A DNA stretch of 64,000 nt from Rhizohabitans arisaemae (lineage in GTDB: Bacteria > Actinomycetota > Actinomycetes > Streptosporangiales > Streptosporangiaceae), in the NCBI RefSeq assembly GCF_025996515.1, contig NZ_BLRH01000034.1, positions 1-64,000 of the forward strand, in the 5' to 3' direction. Shown in pieces: positions 7,904-15,465 of this stretch; position 1 is the stretch's first letter; every line of letters begins with the position of its first letter. The translations under genes were made by a program, and so were the position numbers. The notes under the pieces were generated by a model. It was not told the DNA's origin, did not search any database, and saw only the letters and a list, made by a program, of their open reading frames with translations.

Positions 7904-8027
7904 GCGTTGAGCGCGGGGAGAGGCGCGGTCCGGGTGACGACGGTGCTCACAACCAGGTGACCTGCGCGTAGCCCGGGTCGCGCTCCTCCCCGCCGTACAC
8001 TCCACGCCGGTTCCCCGGCGCAGCAGG

Positions 8028-8054
8028 CCCCGGCCGGATGTCAGACGGCCGGGG
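8028..8054 (+). terminator. hairpin terminator after repeat protein copy 1
   Basis: Nine-bp perfect inverted repeat (CCCCGGCCG at 8028-8036, complement at 8046-8054) in the gap between the two paralogues. Confidence 0.55.
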
Positions 8055-8236
8055 TCGTCGGGGGTTGCGGAACAGTCCGCCCTGACGTGGATTGCGGCTT
8101 TCAAGTGGCTTCGTGGGAAAAATATCCCTGATCATTAAGAATTTGAGCCGGGATAAATATCAATAGGGTGATGTTTCTGGTCATGTCGTCGGGTTGAATA
8201 TCGACGGCGCCTGAACTGGTGAAATCGTAGAAGTAA

Positions 8237-8355
8237 TGGGTCTTGTCAAATCAGGAATCAAGGAGGAATGTCGTGGTTGCCCGGACGTGACCAGGGGTGC
8301 TCTATCGGGAGGCGCGCCCCGTCGTCGGGAACGGCCGGCAACCCTCGGAGGAGCC
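8237..8355 (+). promoter_or_regulatory. duplicated leader with 5-codon ORF, copy 2
   Basis: Copy 2 of the leader described at 6861-6979. The Shine-Dalgarno is AAGGAGG, followed by the five-codon frame GTG GTT GCC CGG ACG TGA (8273-8290), which overlaps an in-frame GTG at 8287. Conservation of the tiny frame and its stop/start overlap in both copies is the reason to note it. Confidence 0.5.
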
Positions 8356-9267
8356 ATGGCGACACCGTTCACCCCCCACCACCCGAAGCCAGGCCGGCGT
8401 CTGCTGGCGATCGTCACCGCGTTGATCGCGTTCGCGTTCCTCTCGGTGGCCCCCGCCTCGGCGGCCCTGGTGCTGCCGTCACCCAAGGCGTACGTGTCCA
8501 ACCTCGACCTCGAATGCTTCAAGGCCAGCCCCTACCAGCCGCCCACGACCACGCTGGCACTGCGGCACCTCAACCCGCTGATCACCGTTTCCGGCCCCGT
8601 TCCCACACCGGTGACGCTGCAGGTCACCCTGGGCGTGCGCGAGCAGCTGTGCGTTCCGGTGGCCAAGAACAACGTGCTCCCGCCGCCCGCGGTCCTCGAC
8701 TTCATCCGGTACACCGACCTCTCCTGCTACAAGGTCACCGGACCCGCGCTGAACAGGAACCTGGTCTTGAGCCACCTCAACCCGGTGCTCGCCACGGCTC
8801 CGCGCCATGAGGTCCTGGTGGGGCCGCCCCAGCAGCTGTGCGTTCCGGTGGCCAAGAACAACGCGGTCCCCTCCGGTGAGGTGCTCTCGCTCGTCAGGCA
8901 TGTGGACCTGCTCTGCTACGCGGTGACCCCGGCCACCCCGCTGAACCGGACCCTGACCCTGCGGCAGCTCAACCCGGTGCTGACCCAGATCCCGGCCAGA
9001 GCCGTGGCGGTCGGTCCCGCCAGGCAGCTCTGCCTCCCGGTTCAAAAGAGCGGGGACGTCATCCCGACCCCGGTGCTCGGCATCGTGCGCTGGGTCGACC
9101 TGCTCAAGTACGACGTGGCGACCTCGACCGCCATCCCGCCGGTGGGATTGTCGATCAGGCACCTCAACCCGGTGCTCGGGCATCTGCCGGCCGAGTCGGT
9201 CACCCTGTCCGGCACGAGCCAGCTCGGTCTCCCCGTCGCCAAGAACAACACGATTCCCCCGGGCTGA
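8356..9267 (+). CDS. secreted four-repeat protein (DUF7450-like), copy 2
   Basis: A 303-residue paralogue of 6980-7903, with the same signal peptide core (IAFAFLSVAPASA), the same four repeats and the same loss of both cysteines in repeat 4 (LKYDV, LGLPV). Differences are a shorter n-region (PGRRLLAIV) and an eight-residue insertion in repeat 1 (VSGPVPTPVTLQ). The closeness of both copies, including their leaders, indicates a tandem duplication of an entire transcription unit. ATG 8356 follows GGAGGAG. Function is unknown. Confidence 0.8.
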   Translation: MATPFTPHHPKPGRRLLAIVTALIAFAFLSVAPASAALVLPSPKAYVSNLDLECFKASPYQPPTTTLALRHLNPLITVSGPVPTPVTLQVTLGVREQLCVPVAKNNVLPPPAVLDFIRYTDLSCYKVTGPALNRNLVLSHLNPVLATAPRHEVLVGPPQQLCVPVAKNNAVPSGEVLSLVRHVDLLCYAVTPATPLNRTLTLRQLNPVLTQIPARAVAVGPARQLCLPVQKSGDVIPTPVLGIVRWVDLLKYDVATSTAIPPVGLSIRHLNPVLGHLPAESVTLSGTSQLGLPVAKNNTIPPG

Positions 9268-9294
9268 ACCGGGTCCGGCCCAAGGTCGGGTGGC

Positions 9295-9330
9295 ACGCCG
9301 CGGGACGTGCGTCACGGCGTCCCGCGGCGT
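9295..9330 (+). terminator. hairpin terminator after repeat protein copy 2
   Basis: Thirteen-bp perfect inverted repeat (ACGCCGCGGGACG at 9295-9307, complement at 9318-9330), 27 bp downstream of the stop codon. Confidence 0.75.
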
Positions 9331-9433
9331 TCGCCCGTCCGTGTCCGGGCCGAGCGCCCCGTACCGGAATCGCCGTCGGGGGCGGCTCCGGGGCGAGGTC
9401 GGTGCCCTGGGTGGTTCATGGCCGAATCGGATG

Positions 9434-9457
9434 GTTTGTTTGATTTGGTGGGGGTAC
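9434..9457 (+). promoter_or_regulatory. SigB-like stress promoter candidate
   Basis: GTTT at 9434-9437, then 14 bp, then GGGTAC at 9452-9457. This fits the Streptomyces SigB-type pattern GNNT-N14/16-GGGTAY. It is the only notable signal in the ~370-bp gap 9331-9703 and lies ~250 bp before the small gene at 9704. The match is by eye. Confidence 0.4.
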
Positions 9458-9703
9458 AAGCAGGGTTAAGAAGGGCTCCATAGCGATCCCCGCATCCCCG
9501 GCAGGGGGCCGCCGGATTCTCACAACGTCAAAGTCCCTCGGCGAGATCCGATCGCCGCAGCCTGTCGGCAGGGGCTTGCCACGTCACCGGTCGAGCGTTC
9601 CCGGTATCCCGTGACCACGGGTGGCCGGTCCTCGCTCCACGACGCCCGAAACCGGGCGGTGACGCGACCGGGGAACAGCTACGAGCCGAAAGAGGTGTCA
9701 GTC

Positions 9704-9931
9704 ATGCCTCACTCCAGCCACAAACGTGGACGTCGCGAACACATGCGTCAAAGCTCGATGCAGTCCGGTGGGGGGAGCCGCACGATGGGCGGAACGAAGA
9801 CCATGAGCCGTACCACGACGAGCCGTAGCGGCCGTACCAAGGAACAACTCTACGCCGAAGCCAAGCGCCGCAACATCAAAGGCCGGTCGACCATGACCAA
9901 GGCGCAGCTGGAGCGAGCTCTCCGCTACTGA
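9704..9931 (+). CDS. small basic protein with Rho-N/SAP-like C-terminus
   Basis: A 75-residue, Arg/Ser/Thr-rich protein. The N-terminal ~40 residues are low-complexity (MPHSSHKRGRREHMRQSSMQ, then GGSRTMGGTKTMSRTTTSR). The C-terminal ~33 residues, GRTKEQLYAEAKRRNIKGRS plus TMTKAQLERALR, form a helix-extended-helix typical of Rho-N or SAP-like motifs that bind nucleic acid. Similar short proteins are common in actinomycetes and are often annotated as plasmid stabilisation protein. ATG 9704 follows AAAGAGG. The upstream SigB-like element suggests stress control, which is inferred. Confidence 0.75.
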   Translation: MPHSSHKRGRREHMRQSSMQSGGGSRTMGGTKTMSRTTTSRSGRTKEQLYAEAKRRNIKGRSTMTKAQLERALRY

Positions 9932-9965
9932 CGCGGACTCCCGCACCGAGCCGATTGAGATCGGA

Positions 9966-9995
9966 GGTGAGCCGCCGCACCGTCGGCGGCTCACC
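9966..9995. terminator. bidirectional hairpin terminator
   Basis: Perfect 12-bp inverted repeat (GGTGAGCCGCCG at 9966-9977, complement at 9984-9995) between the convergent genes ending at 9931 and 10085. Confidence 0.75.
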
Positions 9996-10084
9996 GCCCT
10001 GTCCGGGGACAGGGTGGCCTGCCGGGACGCATGCGTCCGGACGCCGTCGCCGACGCGTCGGCGGCCCGTGCGTTCACCCCCTGG

Positions 10085-12373
10085 TCAGGCGCCGGAGCCG
10101 TGCAGATAGTCGCGCAGGTGCCGCGCGGTGAGGGAGTCCCCGTGGGCGACCAGGTCGGCGGGGGTGCCGGTGAACACGACCCGGCCGCCGTCGTGGCCCG
10201 CGCCCGGGCCCATGTCGATGATCCAGTCCGCATGGGCCATCACCGCCTGGTGGTGCTCGATCACGACGACGGAGTTGCCGTCGTCCACGAGCCGGTCCAG
10301 CAACCCCAGCAGCTGATCCACATCGGCCAGGTGCAGGCCGGTGGTCGGCTCGTCCAGGATGTAGGTGCCGGCCTTCTCCGCCATGCGGATGGCCAGCTTG
10401 AGCCGCTGACGCTCACCGCCGGAGAGGGTGGTGAGCGGCTGGCCCAGGCCGAGGTAGCCCAGGCCCACGTCGGAGAGCCGGTCCAGCACCGCCCGGGAGG
10501 GGCCCGAGGTGAAGAAGGCCCGCGCCTCGGCGACCGACATGGCCAGCACTTCGCTGATGTCCTTGCCGCGGAGTGTGTAGGTCAGCACCTTGGGGGTGAA
10601 CCGCTTCCCCTCGCACTCCTCGCAGACCGAGGCGACCCCGGCCATCATCGCCAGGTCGGTGTAGATCAGGCCGATGCCCTTGCAGTTCGGGCAGGCACCC
10701 TCGGAGTTGGCGCTGAACAGGGCGGGCTTGACTCCGTTGGCCTTGGCGAACGCGGTGCGGACGGAGTCGAGCAGCCCGGTGTAGGTGGCGGGGTTGCTGC
10801 GCCGGGACCCGCGGATCGCGGACTGGTCCACCGTCACGACGCCGTCCCGGCCGGCGAGCGAGCCGTGGATCAGCGAGCTCTTGCCCGAGCCGGCGACCCC
10901 GGTGACCACGGTGAGCACGCCGAGCGGCACGTCCACGCTGACGTTCCGCAGGTTGTGCAGGCTGGCGCCTGTGATGGAGAGGTGGCCGCGAGGCCGCCGT
11001 ACCCGATCCCGCAGCCGGGCCCGGTGGTCCAGGTGGCGCCCGGTGAGGGAGCCGGAGGCGCGGAGCCCGGCGACGTCACCTGCGTAGCAGATCCGGCCGC
11101 CGTTCGGCCCGGCGCCGGGGCCGAGGTCCACCACGTGGTCGGCGATCTCGATGGTCTCGGGCTTGTGCTCCACCACCAGGACGGTGTTGCCCTTGTCGCG
11201 GAGGAGGAGCAGCAGGTTGTTCATCCGCCGGATGTCGTGCGGGTGCAGGCCGACGGTCGGCTCGTCGAAGACGTAGGTGATGTCGGTGAGGCTGGAGCCC
11301 AGGTGCCGGACCATCTTCACCCGCTGCGCCTCGCCGCCGGAGAGGGTGGACGACTCCCGGTCGAGGCTGAGGTAGCCGAGGCCGATCTCCACCAGGGAGT
11401 CCAGGGTGCCGGAGAGGTTGGCGACCAGCGGGCGTACCGACTCGTCCCGGATGTCCCGGGTGAACTCGGCGAGATCGGAGATCTGCATGGCCGAGCACTC
11501 CGCGATGGTGCGCCCGTTGACCGTGGCCGAGAGCGCGGCCGGGTTGAGCCGGGCGCCGTCGCACGCCGGGCATTTCGCGAAGGTGGCCACGCTGTCGACG
11601 AAAGCCCGGATGCCGGGTTTCAGCGACTCGCGGTCCTTCTCCAGGAACATCCGCCGTACCTTCACCGCGAGTCCCTCGTAGCTGAGGTTGCTGGTCCCGA
11701 TCTTGACCTTGGTGACGGGCTTGTGCAGCAGGTCGTCCCACTCGGCGGGGGTGAAGTCCTTGAGCTTCTTATCGGGGTCGAAGAAGCCTGAGCCGCGGTA
11801 GACCTGGGTGTACCAGGCGTCCACGGTGAAGCCGGGGACGATGATCGCCCCCTGGTTGAGGGAGAGCTCGGCGTCCACCAGCCGGGTCACGTCCAGGTCG
11901 GAGACCCGCCCGATCCCCTCGCATTTCGGGCACATGCCCTCCGGGCTGTTGAAGCTGAACGCGCTGGAGGTGCCGATGTGCGGGGTGCCGAGGCGGCTGA
12001 ACACGATCCGGAGCATCGCGTAGGCGTCGGTGGCGGTGCCCACGGTCGACCGCGAGTTGACGCCCATCCGCTCCTGGTCGACGACGATCGCGGCGCTCAG
12101 GTTGTGCAGCGCGTCGACGTCGGGACGGCTCGGCGTCGCCATGAACGACTGGAGGAAGGCGGTGTAGGTCTCGTTGATGAGTCGCTGGGATTCGGCGGCG
12201 ATGGTGCCGAAGACCAGGGAGGACTTGCCTGATCCGGAGACCCCGGAGAAGACCGTGAGACGCCGTTTGGGGATGTCGAGGGAGACGTCGGCGAGGTTGT
12301 TCTCCCTGGCTCCGCGGACCTTGATCACGTCATGGCTGTCCGCGGGTGCCGCCGCGGGGGAGTGCAGGTCCAA
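10085..12373 (-). CDS. UvrA-like ABC protein (short UvrA paralogue)
   Basis: A 762-residue UvrA-family protein, ~190 residues shorter than housekeeping UvrA. It has two ABC ATPase modules, with Walker A GVSGSGKSS (~45) and GVAGSGKSS, and signatures LSGGEAQR and LSGGERQR. Zinc-module cysteines are present as CPKCEGIG/CPACDG and CPNCKGIG/CEECEGKRF. Such short UvrA homologues (DrrC-like class) are linked to resistance against DNA-binding drugs, whereas full UvrA works with UvrB in repair. The TTG at 12373 follows AGGAG at 7-nt spacing. It is divergent from a TetR regulator with twin palindromes between them, so drug-induced derepression is a reasonable model. Confidence 0.88.
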   Translation of the reverse strand: MDLHSPAAAPADSHDVIKVRGARENNLADVSLDIPKRRLTVFSGVSGSGKSSLVFGTIAAESQRLINETYTAFLQSFMATPSRPDVDALHNLSAAIVVDQERMGVNSRSTVGTATDAYAMLRIVFSRLGTPHIGTSSAFSFNSPEGMCPKCEGIGRVSDLDVTRLVDAELSLNQGAIIVPGFTVDAWYTQVYRGSGFFDPDKKLKDFTPAEWDDLLHKPVTKVKIGTSNLSYEGLAVKVRRMFLEKDRESLKPGIRAFVDSVATFAKCPACDGARLNPAALSATVNGRTIAECSAMQISDLAEFTRDIRDESVRPLVANLSGTLDSLVEIGLGYLSLDRESSTLSGGEAQRVKMVRHLGSSLTDITYVFDEPTVGLHPHDIRRMNNLLLLLRDKGNTVLVVEHKPETIEIADHVVDLGPGAGPNGGRICYAGDVAGLRASGSLTGRHLDHRARLRDRVRRPRGHLSITGASLHNLRNVSVDVPLGVLTVVTGVAGSGKSSLIHGSLAGRDGVVTVDQSAIRGSRRSNPATYTGLLDSVRTAFAKANGVKPALFSANSEGACPNCKGIGLIYTDLAMMAGVASVCEECEGKRFTPKVLTYTLRGKDISEVLAMSVAEARAFFTSGPSRAVLDRLSDVGLGYLGLGQPLTTLSGGERQRLKLAIRMAEKAGTYILDEPTTGLHLADVDQLLGLLDRLVDDGNSVVVIEHHQAVMAHADWIIDMGPGAGHDGGRVVFTGTPADLVAHGDSLTARHLRDYLHGSGA

Positions 12374-12390
12374 GCTATCGCTCCTGGTAT

Positions 12391-12431
12391 CTTTATCGAG
12401 TAAAGAGATTACGATACTTTATGCTGTAAGG
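12391..12431. promoter_or_regulatory. twin 15-bp palindromes, TetR operator candidates
   Basis: CTTTATCGAGTAAAG at 12391-12405 is a perfect interrupted palindrome. CTTTATGCTGTAAGG at 12417-12431 is a near copy with one arm mismatch. Their starts are 26 bp apart, in the region between the uvrA-like TTG (12373) and the TetR gene. The second copy overlaps AAGGAG, the likely ribosome binding site of the TetR gene, so binding could block both promoters. Confidence 0.7.
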
Positions 12432-12479
12432 AGTGGCAACTTGGTTGTTTACGCTGGTCAGGGTGATGTTGAACGATCC

Positions 12480-13247
12480 ATGGCCCTGCTCTGGCGTGAC
12501 CCGAATGCGGAAGCCGTACGTCCCGGTCCCAAGCCCGGGCTGAGCGTCGAAGCCATCGTGGACGCCGCGATCGCCGTCGCCGACGCCGGGGGGATGGCCG
12601 CGCTGTCCATGCGTGCGGTCGGCGAGCGCCTCAGCTGTAGCGGTATGGCCCTTTACACCTATGTGCCGGGCAAGGCCGAGCTCATCGATCTCATGTACGA
12701 CCGGGCGCTCGGGGAACTCCCCGTCCACTACCCCGGCGAGGACGACGAGTGGCGGGAAGCCTTGATCTCCTGGGCCCGTGACACCTGCGCCTTCTACGTA
12801 CGGCACCCGTGGATGCTGCAGGTGTCGCAGGCGCGACCCGTGCTCGGGCCGGGCGAGCACCGCTTTCTGGAGACCCTCGCCTGCGTCCTGTGCCGGACCG
12901 GGCTCCGGCCCGCCGTGCTGCGCCCGGTCGTCGGAACCCTCCTCCACCTCGTCCGCGGATGCGCGCAGACGATCGCCGACGCCCGGTGGGCCCCCGCGGT
13001 GACCGGGACCTTCGAACACGAGTGGTGGTACGCCAGATCCCGCCTGCTGGCGGAGGTCGCGCCCGACTACGCCGCCCGTTACCCGGTACTCGTATGGCTC
13101 CACGGTGAAGACCTGGAGGAGAGTCCGCCTCCCGGCGACGCGTCCCTGACGTACCAGGAGACCGAGGCGCGCCGCACCTTCGAGGCCGGCCTCGCCGTGC
13201 TCCTGGACGGCGTCGAGACCGCGATGCGGCGGGCGGACCTTCCCTGA
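12480..13247 (+). CDS. TetR-family repressor, tetracycline-repressor type
   Basis: A 255-residue regulator. The HTH is at ~20-65 (LSVEAIVDAAIAVADAGG, MAALSMRAVGERLS, GMALYTYVPGKAELIDLMYD), followed by a TetR_C-type ligand domain. ATG 12480 is reported. An in-frame TTG at 12441 has a better Shine-Dalgarno (AAGGAG, 12429-12434) and would add 13 residues. It is divergent from the short UvrA paralogue and most likely represses it and itself through the two palindromes. The ligand is unknown. Confidence 0.85.
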   Translation: MALLWRDPNAEAVRPGPKPGLSVEAIVDAAIAVADAGGMAALSMRAVGERLSCSGMALYTYVPGKAELIDLMYDRALGELPVHYPGEDDEWREALISWARDTCAFYVRHPWMLQVSQARPVLGPGEHRFLETLACVLCRTGLRPAVLRPVVGTLLHLVRGCAQTIADARWAPAVTGTFEHEWWYARSRLLAEVAPDYAARYPVLVWLHGEDLEESPPPGDASLTYQETEARRTFEAGLAVLLDGVETAMRRADLP

Positions 13248-13360
13248 CGCGCCGGTACGGGCCTCTTCCGAGCCATGAGGTACGGCCCTGCGGGCGTCGC
13301 CGTACCGTGCGCGGCCAGGTGGCCGCCGTACGTCGCCGGATCGGCCCCAGGCGTCGCCAC

Positions 13361-13436
13361 GGTCTCCCGTAGACTCGTGTCTGTGCAGGTGGCCGGGGAT
13401 GGGGGAGCCGGCCGCCGACTCCGGGAAGGTGACGGG
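13361..13436 (+). promoter_or_regulatory. promoter region of SnoaL-like gene 1 (duplicated)
   Basis: GGTCTCCCGTAGACTCGTGT is repeated at 13955 before the paralogous gene, followed by similar spacer and CCGACTCCGGGA. TAGACT (13370-13375) fits an actinomycete -10 element. No clear -35 is seen. Confidence 0.5.
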
Positions 13437-13865
13437 ATGACCGAGGCGCGCAGGGCGCGGGACCGATACCTGGCCGCGTTCAACGACAAGGACATGGACG
13501 CCCTTCTGAGCACGTTCAGTCCGGCCGGTGTCGCCGTCAGCCCCGAGGGCGCGGCCGAAGGGCATGAGGAGCTCGCCTCCTACCTCAGGGAGTTCTGGGC
13601 GGCCTTTCCCGATTGTCACCTGGTGGTCTGGGAGGAGGCGGAGGCCGACGGCACGACGGTCGAGGAGCTGTCGTTCGTGGGCACCCACAACGGGCCTTAC
13701 CTGCTGCCGAGCGGCGCGATGCTCGCGCCGACCGGGCGCACCGTCCAGGTGCGGGCCTGCTACATCTGCACCGTCGAAAACGGGACCATCGTCAGTCTCC
13801 GCCTCTACTTCGACCAGCTGGAGCTGCTCACCCAGCTCGGCGTGCCCTGCCTGCCCGCCGGTTGA
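13437..13865 (+). CDS. SnoaL-like NTF2-fold protein, copy 1
   Basis: A 142-residue single-domain protein of the SnoaL/ester-cyclase type: RDRYLAAFNDKDMDALLSTF at the start, a central FWAAFPDCHLVVWEEAEADG, and GRTVQVRACYICTVENGTIV near the end. Members act as cyclases, hydrolases or isomerases on small ligands; no polyketide genes are nearby, so the substrate is unknown. ATG 13437 has GAAGGTGACGGG upstream. A close tandem copy follows at 14030. Confidence 0.85.
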   Translation: MTEARRARDRYLAAFNDKDMDALLSTFSPAGVAVSPEGAAEGHEELASYLREFWAAFPDCHLVVWEEAEADGTTVEELSFVGTHNGPYLLPSGAMLAPTGRTVQVRACYICTVENGTIVSLRLYFDQLELLTQLGVPCLPAG

Positions 13866-13954
13866 TCGGCCGGGCGGCGACGGCCACCCCGCCCGCGGGA
13901 CGTCGCCCCACCGGCGCCTCACTCCGGGGCCGTCGTCGGCTCGGGGCAGGCGGC

Positions 13955-14029
13955 GGTCTCCCGTAGACTCGTGTCAGTGCAGGTAGAAAGGCATGCGGGA
14001 GCTGGGCGCCGACTCCGGGAGGGCGACAG
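13955..14029 (+). promoter_or_regulatory. promoter region of SnoaL-like gene 2 (duplicated)
   Basis: Second copy of the promoter segment described at 13361-13436, with TAGACT at 13964-13969 at the same distance from the start codon. It shows that the duplication covered the whole transcription unit. Confidence 0.5.
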
Positions 14030-14458
14030 ATGACCGAAGCTCGACGGGTGCGGGACCGATACCTGGCCGCGTTCAACGACCATGACATCAGCGCTCTGCT
14101 GGCCACGTTCAGCCCCACGGGGGTGGTCGTGAGACCCGAAGGGACGGCCGAAGGGCCTGAGGAGTTCGCTTCCCACATCGCGGAGTACTGGGCGGCCTTT
14201 CCCGATTGCCGCCTGGTGGTCTGGGAGGCGTTCGGCGCCGGCGAGACGGCGGTCGAGGAGGTCTCCTTCGCGGGCACGCACACGGCGCCCTATCTGCTGC
14301 CCAGCGGTGAGGTGCTCGCCCCCACGGGGCGCACCGTTTACGTGCGCGGCTGCAACGTGAGCACGGTGGAGGACGGGCTCGTCATCAGCATGCGCCTCTA
14401 CTACGACCAGCTGGAGCTGTTCTCGCAACTCGGCGTGCCCTGCCTGCCGTCCACCTGA
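14030..14458 (+). CDS. SnoaL-like NTF2-fold protein, copy 2
   Basis: A 142-residue paralogue of 13437-13865 with the same length and landmarks (RDRYLAAFNDHDISALLATF, YWAAFPDCRLVVWEAFGAGE, GRTVYVRGCNVSTVEDGLVI). Most differences lie in the central loop and around the putative pocket, so ligand specificity may have diverged. Its stop abuts the stop of the convergent gene at 14459, leaving no room for a conventional terminator. Confidence 0.85.
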   Translation: MTEARRVRDRYLAAFNDHDISALLATFSPTGVVVRPEGTAEGPEEFASHIAEYWAAFPDCRLVVWEAFGAGETAVEEVSFAGTHTAPYLLPSGEVLAPTGRTVYVRGCNVSTVEDGLVISMRLYYDQLELFSQLGVPCLPST

Positions 14459-15448
14459 TCAGCCGGGCAGCGACACCACGGTGTACCCGCCGACGTCGAC
14501 CCCGTCGGTCACCTGGGTGAGCCGGTGGATCAAGGCTTGACCGCCCGTTCCCCCGAGCCCGACGGTCACCGGGACCATCGCCACCCCCGCCGCCGGGAGG
14601 GTCGTCTCCGCGGCCGGCGTCCCGAAGTCGGTGTCGTGGTCGCGCCGCTCCCGCAGCAGCCGCTGAGCCTCCTCGCCGAATCCGCCGCCCAGGACATCGG
14701 CGATGTCAAGCCCGCCCACCTGCAGGCCCGTCATCGGCTCGGCCGGGCCGGTGCGGATGCCCAGCGCGGCGAACGGGTCGGTGAGCGTTCGATCCTGAAG
14801 GTGGATCAGGGCGTCGATCGGATGGACGTGCAGTCCGAAGCCGATCAGCCGATGGGGGGAGGACAGCCGGAACGACCGGACGTACAGGGTGGTGGGGGCC
14901 TCCTCCGAGAACGGGTTGGCCAGCTTGAGCGTCATCGGATGAGGCTCACCCTCTCCGGCCAGGACCGTCACGTTGCGCTGCCCGACATGCCGATCCAGGT
15001 CCGGCCGGAAGGTGCTGGTCAGCGGGTCGCCCAGGCAGGAGACCTCGACGATCAGGCACTCGTGACCGCCGTTGACGAACTGAGGCGTCCACAGTGTCGT
15101 ACAGGGCAGCGTCTCGGCCTGCCCCGCCGCGATCGAGGTGCGGTCGGAGGCGCCGATCACCGTGGCGAGCGTCGGGGAGATCCCCGCCGAGGGGTCGGCC
15201 CACCAGAACCGGGCGCGTACCCCGCTCGCCGGAGCGTACCCGAGGTTCTGCACCGTCACCGAGACCAGCACCTCGTCTCCGGCCGTGACCCGGCCCCACG
15301 GGTCGGACGGGGTGACCGTGATGTCAGGGCTCGCCCAGAACGGGGTGCCCGCGGGCACGGGCCTCCTCCCCATGTCGCTCGGAGTGGCCCGGACGACCAG
15401 CCAGGGCGTATAGGTCGGTGGAGGGCCCTCCGGCTCTTCTCCGTTCAC
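14459..15448 (-). CDS. hypothetical protein with CARDB-like beta-sandwich
   Basis: A 329-residue protein without signal peptide or transmembrane segment. Residues ~38-165 resemble a CARDB/Ig-like sandwich: FWASPDITVTPSDPWGRVTA, then GDEVLVSVTVQNLGYAPASG, then VRARFWWADPS. The later part contains NPFSEEAPTTLYVRSFRLSS and is unassigned. GTG 15448 follows GGGAGAG. It lies 17 bp downstream of the 15466-17454 gene on the same strand and is almost certainly co-transcribed, so the two products probably act together. No enzymatic motif is visible. Confidence 0.7.
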   Translation of the reverse strand: MNGEEPEGPPPTYTPWLVVRATPSDMGRRPVPAGTPFWASPDITVTPSDPWGRVTAGDEVLVSVTVQNLGYAPASGVRARFWWADPSAGISPTLATVIGASDRTSIAAGQAETLPCTTLWTPQFVNGGHECLIVEVSCLGDPLTSTFRPDLDRHVGQRNVTVLAGEGEPHPMTLKLANPFSEEAPTTLYVRSFRLSSPHRLIGFGLHVHPIDALIHLQDRTLTDPFAALGIRTGPAEPMTGLQVGGLDIADVLGGGFGEEAQRLLRERRDHDTDFGTPAAETTLPAAGVAMVPVTVGLGGTGGQALIHRLTQVTDGVDVGGYTVVSLPG

Positions 15449-15465
15449 CGCTTACTCTCCCTCGA

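Noticed and set aside
7947-8135. Minus-strand frame of 62 codons between the two secreted paralogues
   Set aside because: It covers the terminator hairpin and promoter region, and the composition is not protein-like.
10031-11791. Long + strand frame opposite the UvrA-like gene
   Set aside because: Mirror frame of the UvrA-like coding sequence; composition is His/Gly/Val-rich without any motif.
10085-12373. Housekeeping uvrA
   Set aside because: Too short, lies beside a TetR gene and has no uvrB/uvrC neighbours.
13437-14458. SnoaL-like pair as a sign of a polyketide cluster
   Set aside because: No ketosynthase, acyl carrier protein or tailoring genes are present nearby; the family is functionally diverse.
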